From the NCBI RefSeq assembly GCF_022898935.1, contig NZ_JALIRP010000006.1, forward strand, positions 124,001-188,000: a DNA stretch of 64,000 nt. The letters are read 5' to 3'. Under the pieces are notes generated by a model. The model did not search any database. It was not told where the DNA came from and was given only the letters and a program-made list of their open reading frames with translations. Below are positions 16,473 to 24,615 of this stretch, piece after piece. Positions within the stretch are counted from its first letter, which is position 1; every line of letters starts with the position of its first letter. Origin of the DNA: Paenibacillus mangrovi. GTDB lineage: Bacteria; Bacillota; Bacilli; Paenibacillales; Paenibacillaceae. Position numbers and translations under genes: made by a program.

Positions 16473-17075
16473 ATGTATATGAGTGATCAAAAACTTCTAC
16501 AATATTATTTGAATATGCGGGAACCGGAAGCTTATCAGTGGAATATATCACCGAGAAGTTTGTATCTTGATTTCGAAACACGAGACTTCTTAATAAGGAA
16601 TTTTGAAGTATTTGTAGGTATGAAAGCTTGCAATATTGGTATTGGTGTTGGCGAATGGGATGACTTTTTAGGATATTTTTTGAAAGATTACGGCCAATTA
16701 ACAAGCATTGATATTGATCAGGAGATCTGTGAGATTTTCGAGTTCAGGCAACAGAGAGAAGGTCACACGAATTCATCTGTTGTAATATGTGGGGATTTTT
16801 TAACTTGTATGCTTCCCTCAATGGAATATGATTTAGTTACAATGATTGGATCTGCACTTAATGAGATTGGAGAATACCGAAAAACATTTGAGAAGATTAG
16901 TGATATTATGAAACCGAATGGACAATTGATGTATATGGATTTTAACAATTATCACAAGAAAGAAGAGCTATTAAGCGTATTACATGATTTGAATATGGAA
17001 TTAGAACGATTAGAAGAATACGATCGGTATCCGAGTATCACTTTTTATTGTATGAAAATTAGAAGAACAGATTAG
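16473..17075 (+). CDS. cassette 16: class I SAM-dependent methyltransferase
   Basis: A 200-residue predicted methyltransferase. The SAM-binding region is KACNIGIGVGEWDDFLGY (motif I, about residues 51-68), then LTSIDIDQEICEIFEFRQ (acid loop), VVICGDFLT and YDLVTMIGSALNEIG (motif IV region). The short N-terminal LLQYYLNMREPEAY helix is shared with small cassette-type methyltransferases. The substrate is unknown. ATG 16473 or 16479 could be the start; AAGCAGGCGATG gives no clear preference. It shares one interval with the Imm26 remnant because a site between them is missing. Confidence 0.75.
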   Translation: MYMSDQKLLQYYLNMREPEAYQWNISPRSLYLDFETRDFLIRNFEVFVGMKACNIGIGVGEWDDFLGYFLKDYGQLTSIDIDQEICEIFEFRQQREGHTNSSVVICGDFLTCMLPSMEYDLVTMIGSALNEIGEYRKTFEKISDIMKPNGQLMYMDFNNYHKKEELLSVLHDLNMELERLEEYDRYPSITFYCMKIRRTD

Positions 17076-17108
17076 TATATTGTAGGTTATTCGAAGATGC
17101 AGCATGCG

Positions 17109-17258
17109 TCGTATAACATAGTGTTCCAGCTTCACGGCTGACGCCGCTCGGTCCGCCTGAGGGATTTCAAGGACGTAATTCAGGCAGATACATCGATTCC
17201 CCTAAGATAAGAGCTATCTAAGGGGAATCGACATCAGGAACACATGAACGTTATCGGA
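17109..17258 (+). repeat. attC-like site 16
   Basis: Left core TCGTATAAC, right core GTTATCGGA at 17250. Outer stem TGTTCC/GGAACA. Long hairpin TCGATTCCCCT/AGGGGAATCGA with the apical segment TAAGATAAGAGCTATCT that is also in sites 18 and 22. Confidence 0.85.
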
Positions 17259-17304
17259 AATCAGTGCATGTATATCAAAGTCAAAGTGAAAGTGGTGACG
17301 TAAT

Positions 17305-17862
17305 ATGTTAAATCAACATCCTAAGATCATTTTAATCACAGGCATTATGGCAAGTGGAAAATCGACAGTGGCGCAAATACTTGCCGAACGTCTTGAGAAC
17401 TCAGTTCATTTACGAGGGGATATCTTTCGTAAAATGATTGTTAATAACCGAAGAGAGATAAACCCGGATACAGAAGAGGTCGAGTTGGAGCAATTGAAAC
17501 TTCGATATAGAATCGCAGCACAAACCGCAGATCTCTATTTTGAAGCAGGTTTTTCTGTAATAGTTCAAGATGTTGTAATTGGTCCAATGTTAGAAGACTT
17601 CATATCATACGTCCGTAACCGTCCTTTGTATGTAGTCGTTCTTTGTCCAAGTACGCACACTGTAACACTTAGAGAAGCTACTAGATCGAAGAAAGGATAT
17701 GGTGTTTGGACAGTTGAAGCATTGAATAGTGTATTACTAAATGAAACACCTCGAATTGGAATGTGGATTGATTCATCAAACATGACACCTGAAGAAACAG
17801 TTTTTGAAATATTGACAAGATTAGATAATGAAGCAGTGTTAATAACAAATGAGAACAGTTAA
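17305..17862 (+). CDS. cassette 17: P-loop small-molecule kinase
   Basis: A 185-residue P-loop protein: Walker A TGIMASGKSTVAQ near residues 12-24, LRGDIFRKMIV substrate loop, AGFSVIVQDVVIGPML Walker B region, and LYVVVLCPSTHTVTLREATR lid. The pattern (MASGKSTVA ... VHLRGDxFR) is that of the gluconate/APS-kinase-like 'AAA family' proteins, also seen in drug kinases. Substrate unknown. ATG 17305 follows AAAGTGGTGACG. Its arms match 16 of 18 (17250 and 17898), so the cassette is intact on both sides. Confidence 0.75.
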   Translation: MLNQHPKIILITGIMASGKSTVAQILAERLENSVHLRGDIFRKMIVNNRREINPDTEEVELEQLKLRYRIAAQTADLYFEAGFSVIVQDVVIGPMLEDFISYVRNRPLYVVVLCPSTHTVTLREATRSKKGYGVWTVEALNSVLLNETPRIGMWIDSSNMTPEETVFEILTRLDNEAVLITNENS

Positions 17863-17889
17863 TAGGCTATTTCAAGGAAGGCACTGACA

Positions 17890-17969
17890 TCCGATAACAC
17901 TGCATTCACACATCGAAGCCTTTCGGCTGCTCAGTCGCTAAGAGGCATTTCGAAGAAGTGGATTCAGGC
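17890..17969 (+). repeat. attC-like site 17, left half, split by an insertion
   Basis: The arm GCACTGACATCCGATAAC matches its cassette start (17250) at 16 of 18. The site runs to ATTCAGGC at 17969, where an IS21-like-ended element begins. GCGAC...CCGAACC right of the element (18882-18900) resembles the expected continuation GCGACAACCCTGCGAACC. Confidence 0.75.
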
Positions 17970-18880
17970 TGGTTAATGAATTAGAGCCATTGTGTTGATT
18001 AAATAGAGCCACCGTGTAAATGACGAAAGCCATCAAGTAAATGATGGCACCAATTCAATTATCGTTCTCCGTTAACGCAACAAAAAGTGACGGCATCAAC
18101 GGGAGTTCAATATTTGATTTACATTCCGATAAACATATTTCTACTGAAGGGACCCCAGTTTGCTCCCCCGTAACCCGATCTTCCCTCCAAGTTAACAAAA
18201 CAAGGAAGCACAACGTATAGGACGCCCGTCATTGCGTTTACTCTAAAAGTCATGACAAATCTCGTTTTCGAATTGTCGACAGGCGTAATCATTCCCATTT
18301 CAGGACGTATTAGGTTAGCAGGCGAAATTGCTTCGCCCATCCCAACGCTTGCAATTCCAACGGGCCCCGCATTGCTTCTAATCCAGTAATTAGAGATATT
18401 TGTTGCCGACGCTAAATCAGTTCGCTGATCGTACATAAGCAATATTTGATTTGGAGCAGTTTGTCTAGCCTCCAGAAGTATGGGATGAGGGATCATCTGT
18501 CGGTCGTCCGTAACCGTCGGTAACCCCCAATAAGGTTCGCCAGTATAAGCATATTGGGACATGAGTGAGTTGCTCATAAATCATCCTCCGTTTCAATTGA
18601 GATAGTCAATTGTCATGGATTAATATATGTTGCCCAATGGATCTTTGTTAAAAAATTTGTTTGACTGACTTTTGAATGGATGGATGGTGTTATGCGTCAT
18701 CGTAACACGGAGTTACATCTTCGCAAAGCTTCTCTATGTCAAGCTTCAATCAAGTTGTGCCTTCCGTTAGTCTAGTGACCACTCGCATTAATTTTTTTAC
18801 AGCCTAAATCTAAAGTGGCTCTACATCATTAACATCATGGCTCTATATTATGAACAACGTGGCTCTAACTCCATTAATCA
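17970..18880. mobile_element. non-autonomous element with IS21-like ends
   Basis: A 911-bp element. The left end reads TGGTTAATGAATTAGAGCCA and the right end, read inward on the other strand, TGATTAATGGAGTTAGAGCCA; both ends carry two or three further copies of the TAGAGCCA unit, as in the multiple terminal repeats of IS21-family elements. No transposase gene is present, only one passenger gene (18119-18577). The flanks AGGC and AGC may be a decayed 4-base duplication. It sits in site 17. Confidence 0.6.
18119..18577 (-). CDS. passenger protein of the IS21-like element, unknown
   Basis: A 152-residue protein on the minus strand with ribosome site GGAGGATGATTT before the ATG. It has no signal peptide. 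The segments ILLEARQTAPNQILLMYDQR and SATNISNYWIRSN resemble beta-sandwich (Ig-like) strands seen in Bacillales surface or spore proteins; the family is not certain. It is the only minus-strand gene in the array before 25.9 kb, consistent with arrival inside a separate element rather than as a cassette. Its composition is more GC-rich than its neighbours. Confidence 0.6.
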   Translation of the reverse strand: MSNSLMSQYAYTGEPYWGLPTVTDDRQMIPHPILLEARQTAPNQILLMYDQRTDLASATNISNYWIRSNAGPVGIASVGMGEAISPANLIRPEMGMITPVDNSKTRFVMTFRVNAMTGVLYVVLPCFVNLEGRSGYGGANWGPFSRNMFIGM

Positions 18881-19014
18881 AGCGACTTTGCCGAACCGAA
18901 ATATTCATCTGATTTTGAAGATCTGATTTATAGCCAGATTTTATACCGGATCTAACATTTGATTTAAAGGCTGATAAGGGCTGATTCGTAGGAGTCTCAA
19001 AGAAGTCGGGGACA

Positions 19015-19163
19015 TCCGATAACAAAGTATTCACGCTCCAGGGCTATCGCCCCTCGGTTGTCAGATGTATAATCATGGAAGAGGATCAGACAACAAACGC
19101 CCCAGCCTAAGATAAGAGCTATCTAAGGCTGGGGCGTTTCGTGAATACAAAAACGTTAGGTGA
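19015..19163 (+). repeat. attC-like site 18
   Basis: Left core TCCGATAAC, right core GTTAGGTGA at 19155, which fits GTTRRRY. Hairpin ACGCCCCAGCC/GGCTGGGGCGT with TAAGATAAGAGCTATCT at its top; helix GTTGTC/GACAAC. Confidence 0.88.
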
Positions 19164-19198
19164 AACCGCGTTAAAAAACGAAGAACCTGAGGTGTAAG

Positions 19199-19855
19199 AT
19201 GTTCACAAGAAGTGAATTAGAAAATATTATTGTGCAAGGATATCCTCATATATCGGACCTTATTCCAAAACTATTTGAAGCGCTTGATGAGTATGTTTGG
19301 AGATGTGAACCTGAGGCTAACTTGCTTGCTGATTTTTTATTCTCAATAGGAAAACCACTAATACCTTTTATGAAAGAGGCATTAATTTCTCAAAAATTAT
19401 TTGATGTAAGACATTATCTCTTCAGTAGATTTATTTTTGAATGGCCTTTCGAATTTATTTTAGAGTTAGAAGAAGAGTTAAACACAATCTCTATTAGTAA
19501 TGATTATTGGAATCAATATGACTTAGATGCTATTAAAGCACTTGTAGTTAATAGTGTAGGAAATCAAATAGAGTTATTAAATTTGTTGAAAAATAAAAAG
19601 AAAGATGCAAAATTAGAACTTTTGAAATACGTTGAAATTGAGCCTCAAATCCTGGATTATTTTAAATTTATTGATAATTCGAATGGACCAGTTAGTATTA
19701 ATGATTTCTACCACTATTTTTATAAAGACATTGATTCAACCAGTGAAGAGTTTTTACAACGTACTTCTTTAATAGCAAGTGCCGATTCCTATAATGACTA
19801 TGCTAAATACATCAAACATATTGAGCATTTACTGGAAGAACGCGGCATCACCTAA
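19199..19855 (+). CDS. cassette 19: unknown helical protein
   Basis: A 218-residue acidic, all-helical protein (IPKLFEALDEYVWRCEPEAN, FIFEWPFEFILELEEELN, ELLNLLKNKKKDAKLELL), perhaps a HEAT/ARM-like solenoid or an immunity protein; no family is recognised. GACCTGAGGTGTAAG-like ribosome site (CTGAGGTG) precedes ATG 19199. The last codons read ...CGC GGC ATC ACC TAA, with the stop inside the left core of site 19, like the cassette 3 gene. Confidence 0.6.
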   Translation: MFTRSELENIIVQGYPHISDLIPKLFEALDEYVWRCEPEANLLADFLFSIGKPLIPFMKEALISQKLFDVRHYLFSRFIFEWPFEFILELEEELNTISISNDYWNQYDLDAIKALVVNSVGNQIELLNLLKNKKKDAKLELLKYVEIEPQILDYFKFIDNSNGPVSINDFYHYFYKDIDSTSEEFLQRTSLIASADSYNDYAKYIKHIEHLLEERGIT

Positions 19856-20042
19856 CACCGTTTCCCCGCTGAGGGGCTACGCCCCTTGGTCCGTCCGAAG
19901 CAGAAGAAGCGAAATCACAACGGTGATCATTCAGCATACAGTAAGCATAATCAGACGAACAACCCTGCACCACCTAACCGCATCGCGGCCGCCCTATAGG
20001 TTTAAGGTGGTGAGGGTTCGTGAATACAAGAACGTTAGGTGA
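19848..20042 (+). repeat. attC-like site 19
   Basis: The left core ACCTAAC and right core GTTAGGT satisfy the classical integron RYYYAAC/GTTRRRY rule. The left arm AACGCGGCATCACCTAAC matches its cassette start at 16 of 18. Stem CACCACCTAA/TTAAGGTGGTG with inner CCGCATCGCGG. Confidence 0.92.
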
Positions 20043-20064
20043 AATTAATAGAAAGGAATATAGA

Positions 20065-20517
20065 ATGAAAAATAATAAGTGGCTCTATGTACTCGGCTTA
20101 TTGATATTAGTTTTATCATTGTTTGGCTGTATGTCACAAAATTCAAATAGCTATTTACCAAATAAAGTGACACCAATTAACGTAAGAGAAGAGTTTTACA
20201 TAAAGTCTGTTGAAGTCTTAAATTTTTATATTAAGAAAGTAGAAACAGAATCTATGTATACCGAAGCAGACAATGAATACTTATTGGGTTATTATCGCTC
20301 AATGCCTTCACAGAGTGACGAAGAAATTAATATAAAAACATCACTGACATATTTAGATTTGGCTTATAAGGGATTTGATGAGAACTTGAAAGCAAAAAAG
20401 GAAGAAGATATTCAACAAAGTATTAACGAATTCAACAAATACAAAGAAGAAGTATCAAAACAATTAGAATTAATATCAAAGTTAGGATTATGGGGGAATA
20501 TTCAACGTAGCCATTAA
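20065..20517 (+). CDS. cassette 20: lipoprotein of unknown function
   Basis: A 150-residue lipoprotein: signal peptide MKNNKWLYVLGLLILVLSLF, lipobox LFGC. The mature part is helical and acidic with long amphipathic helices (LKAKKEEDIQQSINEFNKYK) and may form a coiled coil. No family is recognised. It starts at ATG 20065 behind GAAAGGAATA, 30 bases from the cassette start. Downstream 20518-20741 is filled with degraded sequence, so this cassette may once have carried a second gene. Confidence 0.65.
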   Translation: MKNNKWLYVLGLLILVLSLFGCMSQNSNSYLPNKVTPINVREEFYIKSVEVLNFYIKKVETESMYTEADNEYLLGYYRSMPSQSDEEINIKTSLTYLDLAYKGFDENLKAKKEEDIQQSINEFNKYKEEVSKQLELISKLGLWGNIQRSH

Positions 20518-20537
20518 CTCCCCCTAACATAAATTAA

Positions 20538-20718
20538 CTCATGAAATGACTAATATCATTACTAAAGGTATTGATGTCAAAAAGTATTTTGGATTTTTAA
20601 GGAGTTTAATAGAATTATTTAGTTAAATAAATAATTGGTGGAATATTAATTTTGAATTGGCATTAGATACTGAAATTGATTTAATGATTATAAAGAATAG
20701 TTTGCTAAGTGAATTTTA
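20538..20718 (+). pseudogene. degraded coding remnant behind the lipoprotein gene
   Basis: Two short frames without good starts, HEMTNIITKGIDVKKYFGF and, in another frame, NWWNINFELALDTEIDLMII ending in a stop near 20718, look like pieces of one lost protein. No family is recognised. Confidence 0.3.
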
Positions 20719-20741
20719 GATAGCTCATAGATAGCACAATC

Positions 20742-20795
20742 CATCTCAACATTGTACTCACGCCGCGGGTTCGTGAATACAGAGACGTTATCGGA
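20742..20795 (+). repeat. attC-like site 20, miniature
   Basis: Only the outer stem (TACTCACG/CGTGAATA) and the right core GTTATCGGA (20787) remain, about 54 bases long. The internal hairpins have been lost cleanly. The next cassette still pairs with this right core. Confidence 0.75.
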
Positions 20796-20841
20796 AATAC
20801 TTGCGAATTATTGATATAAGAAGAATCGGAGGAGAATAGAG

Positions 20842-21264
20842 ATGATTCAATCAATAGTCCATATCGCTCTTGTTGTTAAGGATTATGATGAGGCCATAGA
20901 TTTTTATACTAAGAAACTTCATTTTACATTAGTAGAGGATTCTTATCAGCCCGAACAAGATAAGCGATGGGTTGTAGTTGCTCCACCGGGCTCAGTAGGT
21001 ACAACAATTTTACTGGCGAGAGCGTCGAAACCAGAACAAGAATCATTTATAGGTAATCAATCCGGCGGGAGAGTCTTCTTGTTTCTAAACACTGATAATT
21101 TCTGGAGAGATTATAACGATATGATTTCTAAAGGTATAGAATTTGTAAGAGAACCTAAAGAACAGTCATATGGGATAGTTGCTGTATTTAAAGATCTTTA
21201 TGGGAACCGGTGGGATTTATTGCAGTTAAACGAAGACCATCCTATTATGAAACGAATGAAATAG
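20842..21264 (+). CDS. cassette 21: VOC (glyoxalase/bleomycin-resistance) protein
   Basis: A 140-residue VOC-fold protein made of two beta-alpha-beta-beta-beta units. IVHIALVVKDYDEAIDFYTKKL opens the first, with the metal-ligand His near residue 6. RWVVVAPPGSVGTTILLARA, GGRVFLFLNTDNFWRDY and VAVFKDLYGNRWDLLQL close the fold, the last with a metal-site pattern. Family roles include glyoxalase, dioxygenase and drug-binding proteins; the substrate is unknown. Strong ribosome site CGGAGGAGA. The cassette arms match (GTTATCGGAAATACTTGC at 20787 and GCAAGTACTTCCGATAAAC ending 21321). Confidence 0.85.
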   Translation: MIQSIVHIALVVKDYDEAIDFYTKKLHFTLVEDSYQPEQDKRWVVVAPPGSVGTTILLARASKPEQESFIGNQSGGRVFLFLNTDNFWRDYNDMISKGIEFVREPKEQSYGIVAVFKDLYGNRWDLLQLNEDHPIMKRMK

Positions 21265-21311
21265 AAATATAAAAGCATAATAGTGTATGAATCACAAAGA
21301 AGGCAAGTACT

Positions 21312-21405
21312 TCCGATAAACATCGTATTCACGCATCGTAGCCTTTCGACTGCTCGGTTCGCCTGAGGCATTTCGAGGAAGAGGAATCAGGCGGACAACC
21401 CTGCC
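21312..21405 (+). repeat. attC-like site 21, right half missing
   Basis: Left core TCCGATAAAC carries one extra A. The site keeps the left outer arm GTATTCACG and the GTTCGCC/GGCGGAC hairpin, then breaks off after CCCTGC. Confidence 0.75.
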
Positions 21406-21430
21406 AAAATAAGAAGAATAGAGGAACTAT

Positions 21431-22063
21431 ATGAAAAGTCCTTTTCAAGAAATCTTGTCATCAGAAGAAGAGATTAGAGATCTTTTGGGTTATCCAAGTG
21501 AGCTTGTTAAGAAGAAAACAGTACATTACTTAGATATTCATTGTCGAAATTTTATCTCTATTTCACCATTATTATTCTTATCTACCTCAGATAATCAAGG
21601 GTTTTGTGATGTATCTCCACGAGGAGATGCTCCTGGATCAGTTTTACTTTTAGATGAAAAACATTTAGTTATTCCAGAAAGGCCAGGTAATCGTAGGATA
21701 GATTCATTAAGGAATATATTATTGAATCCTAGAGTAGGTATGATATTTATTATTCCTGGGCTGGAAGAAACGCTTAGGATTAATGGTAAAGCCTATGTAA
21801 TTAAAGATGAAAAAATTCTAGAACAGATGAAAGCTAAAGATACAAAACCGATATTAGGAATTGGGGTAGAAGTTGAGGAATGCTTCATTCATTGTGCTAA
21901 GGCTTTTAAGCGGTCCAGGGTATGGGATAACAAGTCATGGGTGGAAGCTGATACTCTGCCATCGATCCCAACAATATTATCGGATCATGTTAATTCATCT
22001 GAATATACTGAAGAAGTAATCAAGAAAGGGTTACAAGAAAGCTACGAAAAGAGATTATATTAA
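21431..22063 (+). CDS. cassette 22: PPOX-type flavoprotein (pyridoxamine phosphate oxidase-like)
   Basis: A 210-residue FMN-binding split-barrel protein. LFLSTSDNQGFCDVSPRGDAPGSV is the conserved strand-loop of the MSMEG_1061-type PPOX family, followed by LVIPERPGNRRIDSLRNILLNPRVGMIFIIPG and a C-terminal FIHCAKAFKRSRVWD, another family signature. These enzymes reduce or bind flavin-linked substrates; the true substrate is unknown. AGAGGAACTAT precedes ATG 21431. Its cassette lost its own left boundary because site 21 is truncated. Confidence 0.82.
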   Translation: MKSPFQEILSSEEEIRDLLGYPSELVKKKTVHYLDIHCRNFISISPLLFLSTSDNQGFCDVSPRGDAPGSVLLLDEKHLVIPERPGNRRIDSLRNILLNPRVGMIFIIPGLEETLRINGKAYVIKDEKILEQMKAKDTKPILGIGVEVEECFIHCAKAFKRSRVWDNKSWVEADTLPSIPTILSDHVNSSEYTEEVIKKGLQESYEKRLY

Positions 22064-22101
22064 TGAATATCTTGTTTGTGATTTCGAAGAAGGCACCGGC
22101 A

Positions 22102-22250
22102 TCTTATAACACCAATTCACGTTACAGGGCTATCGCCCCTTGGTTGCCAGTATGTATAATCATGGAAGAAGCTCAGACAACAAATGACCCAGCCTAAGAT
22201 AAGAGCTATCTAAGGCTGGGTCGTTTCGTGAATACAAGTACGTTATCTGA
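22102..22250 (+). repeat. attC-like site 22
   Basis: Left core TCTTATAAC, right core GTTATCTGA at 22242. Hairpin GACCCAGCC/GGCTGGGTC with the shared TAAGATAAGAGCTATCT top. The first arm reads ATTCACG and pairs with CGTGAAT. Confidence 0.85.
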
Positions 22251-22381
22251 AATTAATGCGGAGAAGTGTAAGAGGGATTCGAAGTTGGAGGTGGTTTTTT
22301 GCACGCAATTTTTGATGATTAGGTTTTAGAGGTCTGTATTTCACAAGTGATAAGTAAGCTTATATTTATAACTTTTTAATA

Positions 22382-22633
22382 CATAATGGGCATCAAAAGA
22401 CAGCAGAGCATTGTAGAAAGGAAGGAGAAACGGCAGGGGGAAATGCGAAACGTTTCGAAGCTAGAGTATATGATGAAGAGCTTGCTGGTTACCTTCATGA
22501 TATTAGTGCTGTATTTCCAAACGAAGTAAGAATTGAAGTTTCAAGAAGTTTTGGGATTAATGTTCTATTCGAGGACAGATACCACGGAATTCTTCCGGGA
22601 AGATCAATTACGCTCGCTTTGGGTTTTAGTTAG
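22382..22633 (+). pseudogene. degraded coding remnant in cassette 23
   Basis: An 84-codon open stretch without a start codon, encoding HNGHQKTAEHCRKEGETAGG and then RVYDEELAGYLHDISAVFPN, EVRIEVSRSFGINVLFED and LPGRSITLALGFS. It reads like the C-terminal part of a longer protein whose beginning (22255-22380) is gone. The family is not recognised. Confidence 0.35.
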
Positions 22634-22670
22634 ATAAAAATCATCGTTCAAGTGAGGTGGAGTGAAAATT

Positions 22671-23660
22671 ATGAATACAGATCAAAATCAGCCAATTCCC
22701 TATGCGGTTTTCGAGAATGATATTCAATTTCCGATACTGGATATTACTCATCCCCTTTTCAACGCAAGTATTGATGAACAGGCGTATCATTTGAGCTGTC
22801 TCAAGTCAGCCCGGAGCATTGAGTCATTAAAGAAGATGCCTGGCTTTATCCAGAACATCTTTGTTAAAATGTCGAATGTTGACGATTTCTATCTTAGCGG
22901 CATGCGTACCTTACTGTACAAACTTGGCCCCGACTTAAGCCGGGGAATTAAATTAGGTTTCCGGGACAAGTGGGCGGTGAAGCAAACCTCTTTCATGGGA
23001 CTTCGGATCAGGCTGAGGGATCTTTGCCGGCGCCAGTCGAAACTTTTACAGACCCAGCTCAAACAATTCCCTGAACGGAACCTTTGTTTCTTCAATATCG
23101 CTGGGGGGGCCGCCACTGACAGTATCAACACCCTGATTCTAATTCAGGAATCGGACTCGGAATTACTCAAGGGACGGAAGATTGAGATCAACATTTTAGA
23201 TATCGATACCTACGGACCCAATTTCGCAAAACGGTGCATCGATGTTTTGAAGCAGCCGGGAGAACGCTTCCATGGCCTGGACATTACCCTCAATATCATT
23301 CATTATAACTGGAGCCAACCGGAGGCATTACTAAAGATGAGTTTGGAACGATCCGGCTGGATTCAGCTCTGTTCATCGGAGGGCGGGCTTTTTGAGTACG
23401 GTTCGGATTCAGATATCATTGAAAATTTAAACCATTTCTTTACCAACTCCCCGGCGGACGCCCGGGTCACGGGTTCCTTAATTTTCGATCGGGCGAATGT
23501 AAATCCGGGATACCTGGGATTTACAGAGTTTATTGGGGTGCAAATCCGATATCTTGGGCCAGAGGGATTGCAGCGAATTGTAACCCAAACCTCGTGGGTT
23601 TTGGAAGAATTCCATGAAATTGATACGATCTATATTCTGTTTTCATTGAAGAAAGCGTGA
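22671..23660 (+). CDS. cassette 23: probable SAM-dependent methyltransferase, unknown subfamily
   Basis: A 329-residue protein. NLCFFNIAGGAATDSINTLI (about residues 140-160) looks like the glycine-rich SAM loop, and IEINILDIDTYGPNFAKRCI like the acidic ribose-binding strand, which suggests a class I methyltransferase fold. SGWIQLCSSEGGLFEYGSD and VNPGYLGFTEFIGVQIRYLG are not family signatures I know. Start at ATG 22671 behind GAGGTGG (22654-22660); GTG 22662 is too close. It is clearly more GC-rich than the other cassette genes, and the largest gene of the array. Confidence 0.6.
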   Translation: MNTDQNQPIPYAVFENDIQFPILDITHPLFNASIDEQAYHLSCLKSARSIESLKKMPGFIQNIFVKMSNVDDFYLSGMRTLLYKLGPDLSRGIKLGFRDKWAVKQTSFMGLRIRLRDLCRRQSKLLQTQLKQFPERNLCFFNIAGGAATDSINTLILIQESDSELLKGRKIEINILDIDTYGPNFAKRCIDVLKQPGERFHGLDITLNIIHYNWSQPEALLKMSLERSGWIQLCSSEGGLFEYGSDSDIIENLNHFFTNSPADARVTGSLIFDRANVNPGYLGFTEFIGVQIRYLGPEGLQRIVTQTSWVLEEFHEIDTIYILFSLKKA

Positions 23661-23742
23661 CTTAAGTCACCGTGGTTGAAAGAAGCATATTTTCAAATTG
23701 AAAGAATAAGTGGTTTGCTGTATCAAAGACGACATTAACGTA

Positions 23743-23860
23743 TCCGATAACACCGAATTCACGCTATATGGACACATCCGTACCGACTAGCCCCATCGTG
23801 GCCGGCTCCTGACGGAGCCTTAAGTCGGTGAGACGTCGTGAATGGAACAACGTTATAAGA
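23743..23860 (+). repeat. attC-like site 23, shortened
   Basis: Left core TCCGATAAC, right core GTTATAAGA at 23852. It jumps from AATTCACGC to GGACACATCC, so the first hairpins are missing. Stem ACCGACTA/TTAAGTCGGT, GGCTCC/GGAGCC. Confidence 0.8.
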
Positions 23861-24579
23861 AACTGGCGAAAGTAGTGATCAGAATAAAAAAGATATTTGG
23901 TTTAATAGTTTTAGTTATTACACTAATAATAGTGATTCACCTTGCCTTTTATTGGGTAGCCCGACAACAAGCAGTAGGTTTCCTCGAAAAGAAATATTAT
24001 GATATGGATATGAGAATTGGTTGGCCCAGTCAGAGTATTTTTAGTAATATCTCAGATGGCTGGTATAAAGTTCCGGTATATACCCAAAATAAAAAACAAA
24101 AAATTAAGTTCTATGTTGATCTAAACATGTTTAATGGTTTAAGGGATGATGACTTTTTGTTTTGGGCATTACAGGCTGATGCAGAAGATCAATTTAATGA
24201 TAAGGTTCGAGAAATTATTCCTACAGCTAAAGTCGATATTATTCATCAATCAATTGATGAAGATGCCTATTATAAAGATTTTGGCAAAGGAAATATTCAA
24301 TATGTTCACAATAGTAGCGGAGATCTGGTACTGGTTGTTCATATTGGTTGGGAAGGGAAAAGAAAATTATCAACGGAAGAATTTTCTGAAAAGTGTTCTG
24401 AAGCTGGTGCACATTTTCTATCTACCTATCCAGTTTATGAATTGCAATTTTCATATACTTATCAGGACAATGAAAAAATGTATACAACCACTCAAAATAA
24501 TAATGATAATCTTGAACAAATCTTAAAAGATCATCTTTATCAAGAACTTTATACAAATGTACATATATACAAGTTTTGA
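23842..24579 (+). CDS. cassette 24: single-pass membrane protein, unknown
   Basis: A 245-residue protein: basic N-terminus, one transmembrane segment (IFGLIVLVITLIIVIHLAFY, residues about 15-34), and an extracytoplasmic domain of about 200 residues, acidic and Tyr-rich (KYYDMDMRIGWPSQ ... ILKDHLYQELYTNVHIY). The family is not recognised. The first ATG (23842) lies inside site 23, where GTGAATAC has become GTGAATGG; if used, the gene start comes from the recombination site. GTG 23875 is an alternative. No strong ribosome site is seen for either. Confidence 0.55.
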   Translation: MEQRYKKLAKVVIRIKKIFGLIVLVITLIIVIHLAFYWVARQQAVGFLEKKYYDMDMRIGWPSQSIFSNISDGWYKVPVYTQNKKQKIKFYVDLNMFNGLRDDDFLFWALQADAEDQFNDKVREIIPTAKVDIIHQSIDEDAYYKDFGKGNIQYVHNSSGDLVLVVHIGWEGKRKLSTEEFSEKCSEAGAHFLSTYPVYELQFSYTYQDNEKMYTTTQNNNDNLEQILKDHLYQELYTNVHIYKF

Positions 24580-24615
24580 AATGAAGTTTACAAGTGTTTC
24601 AAGAAGTCACCATAT

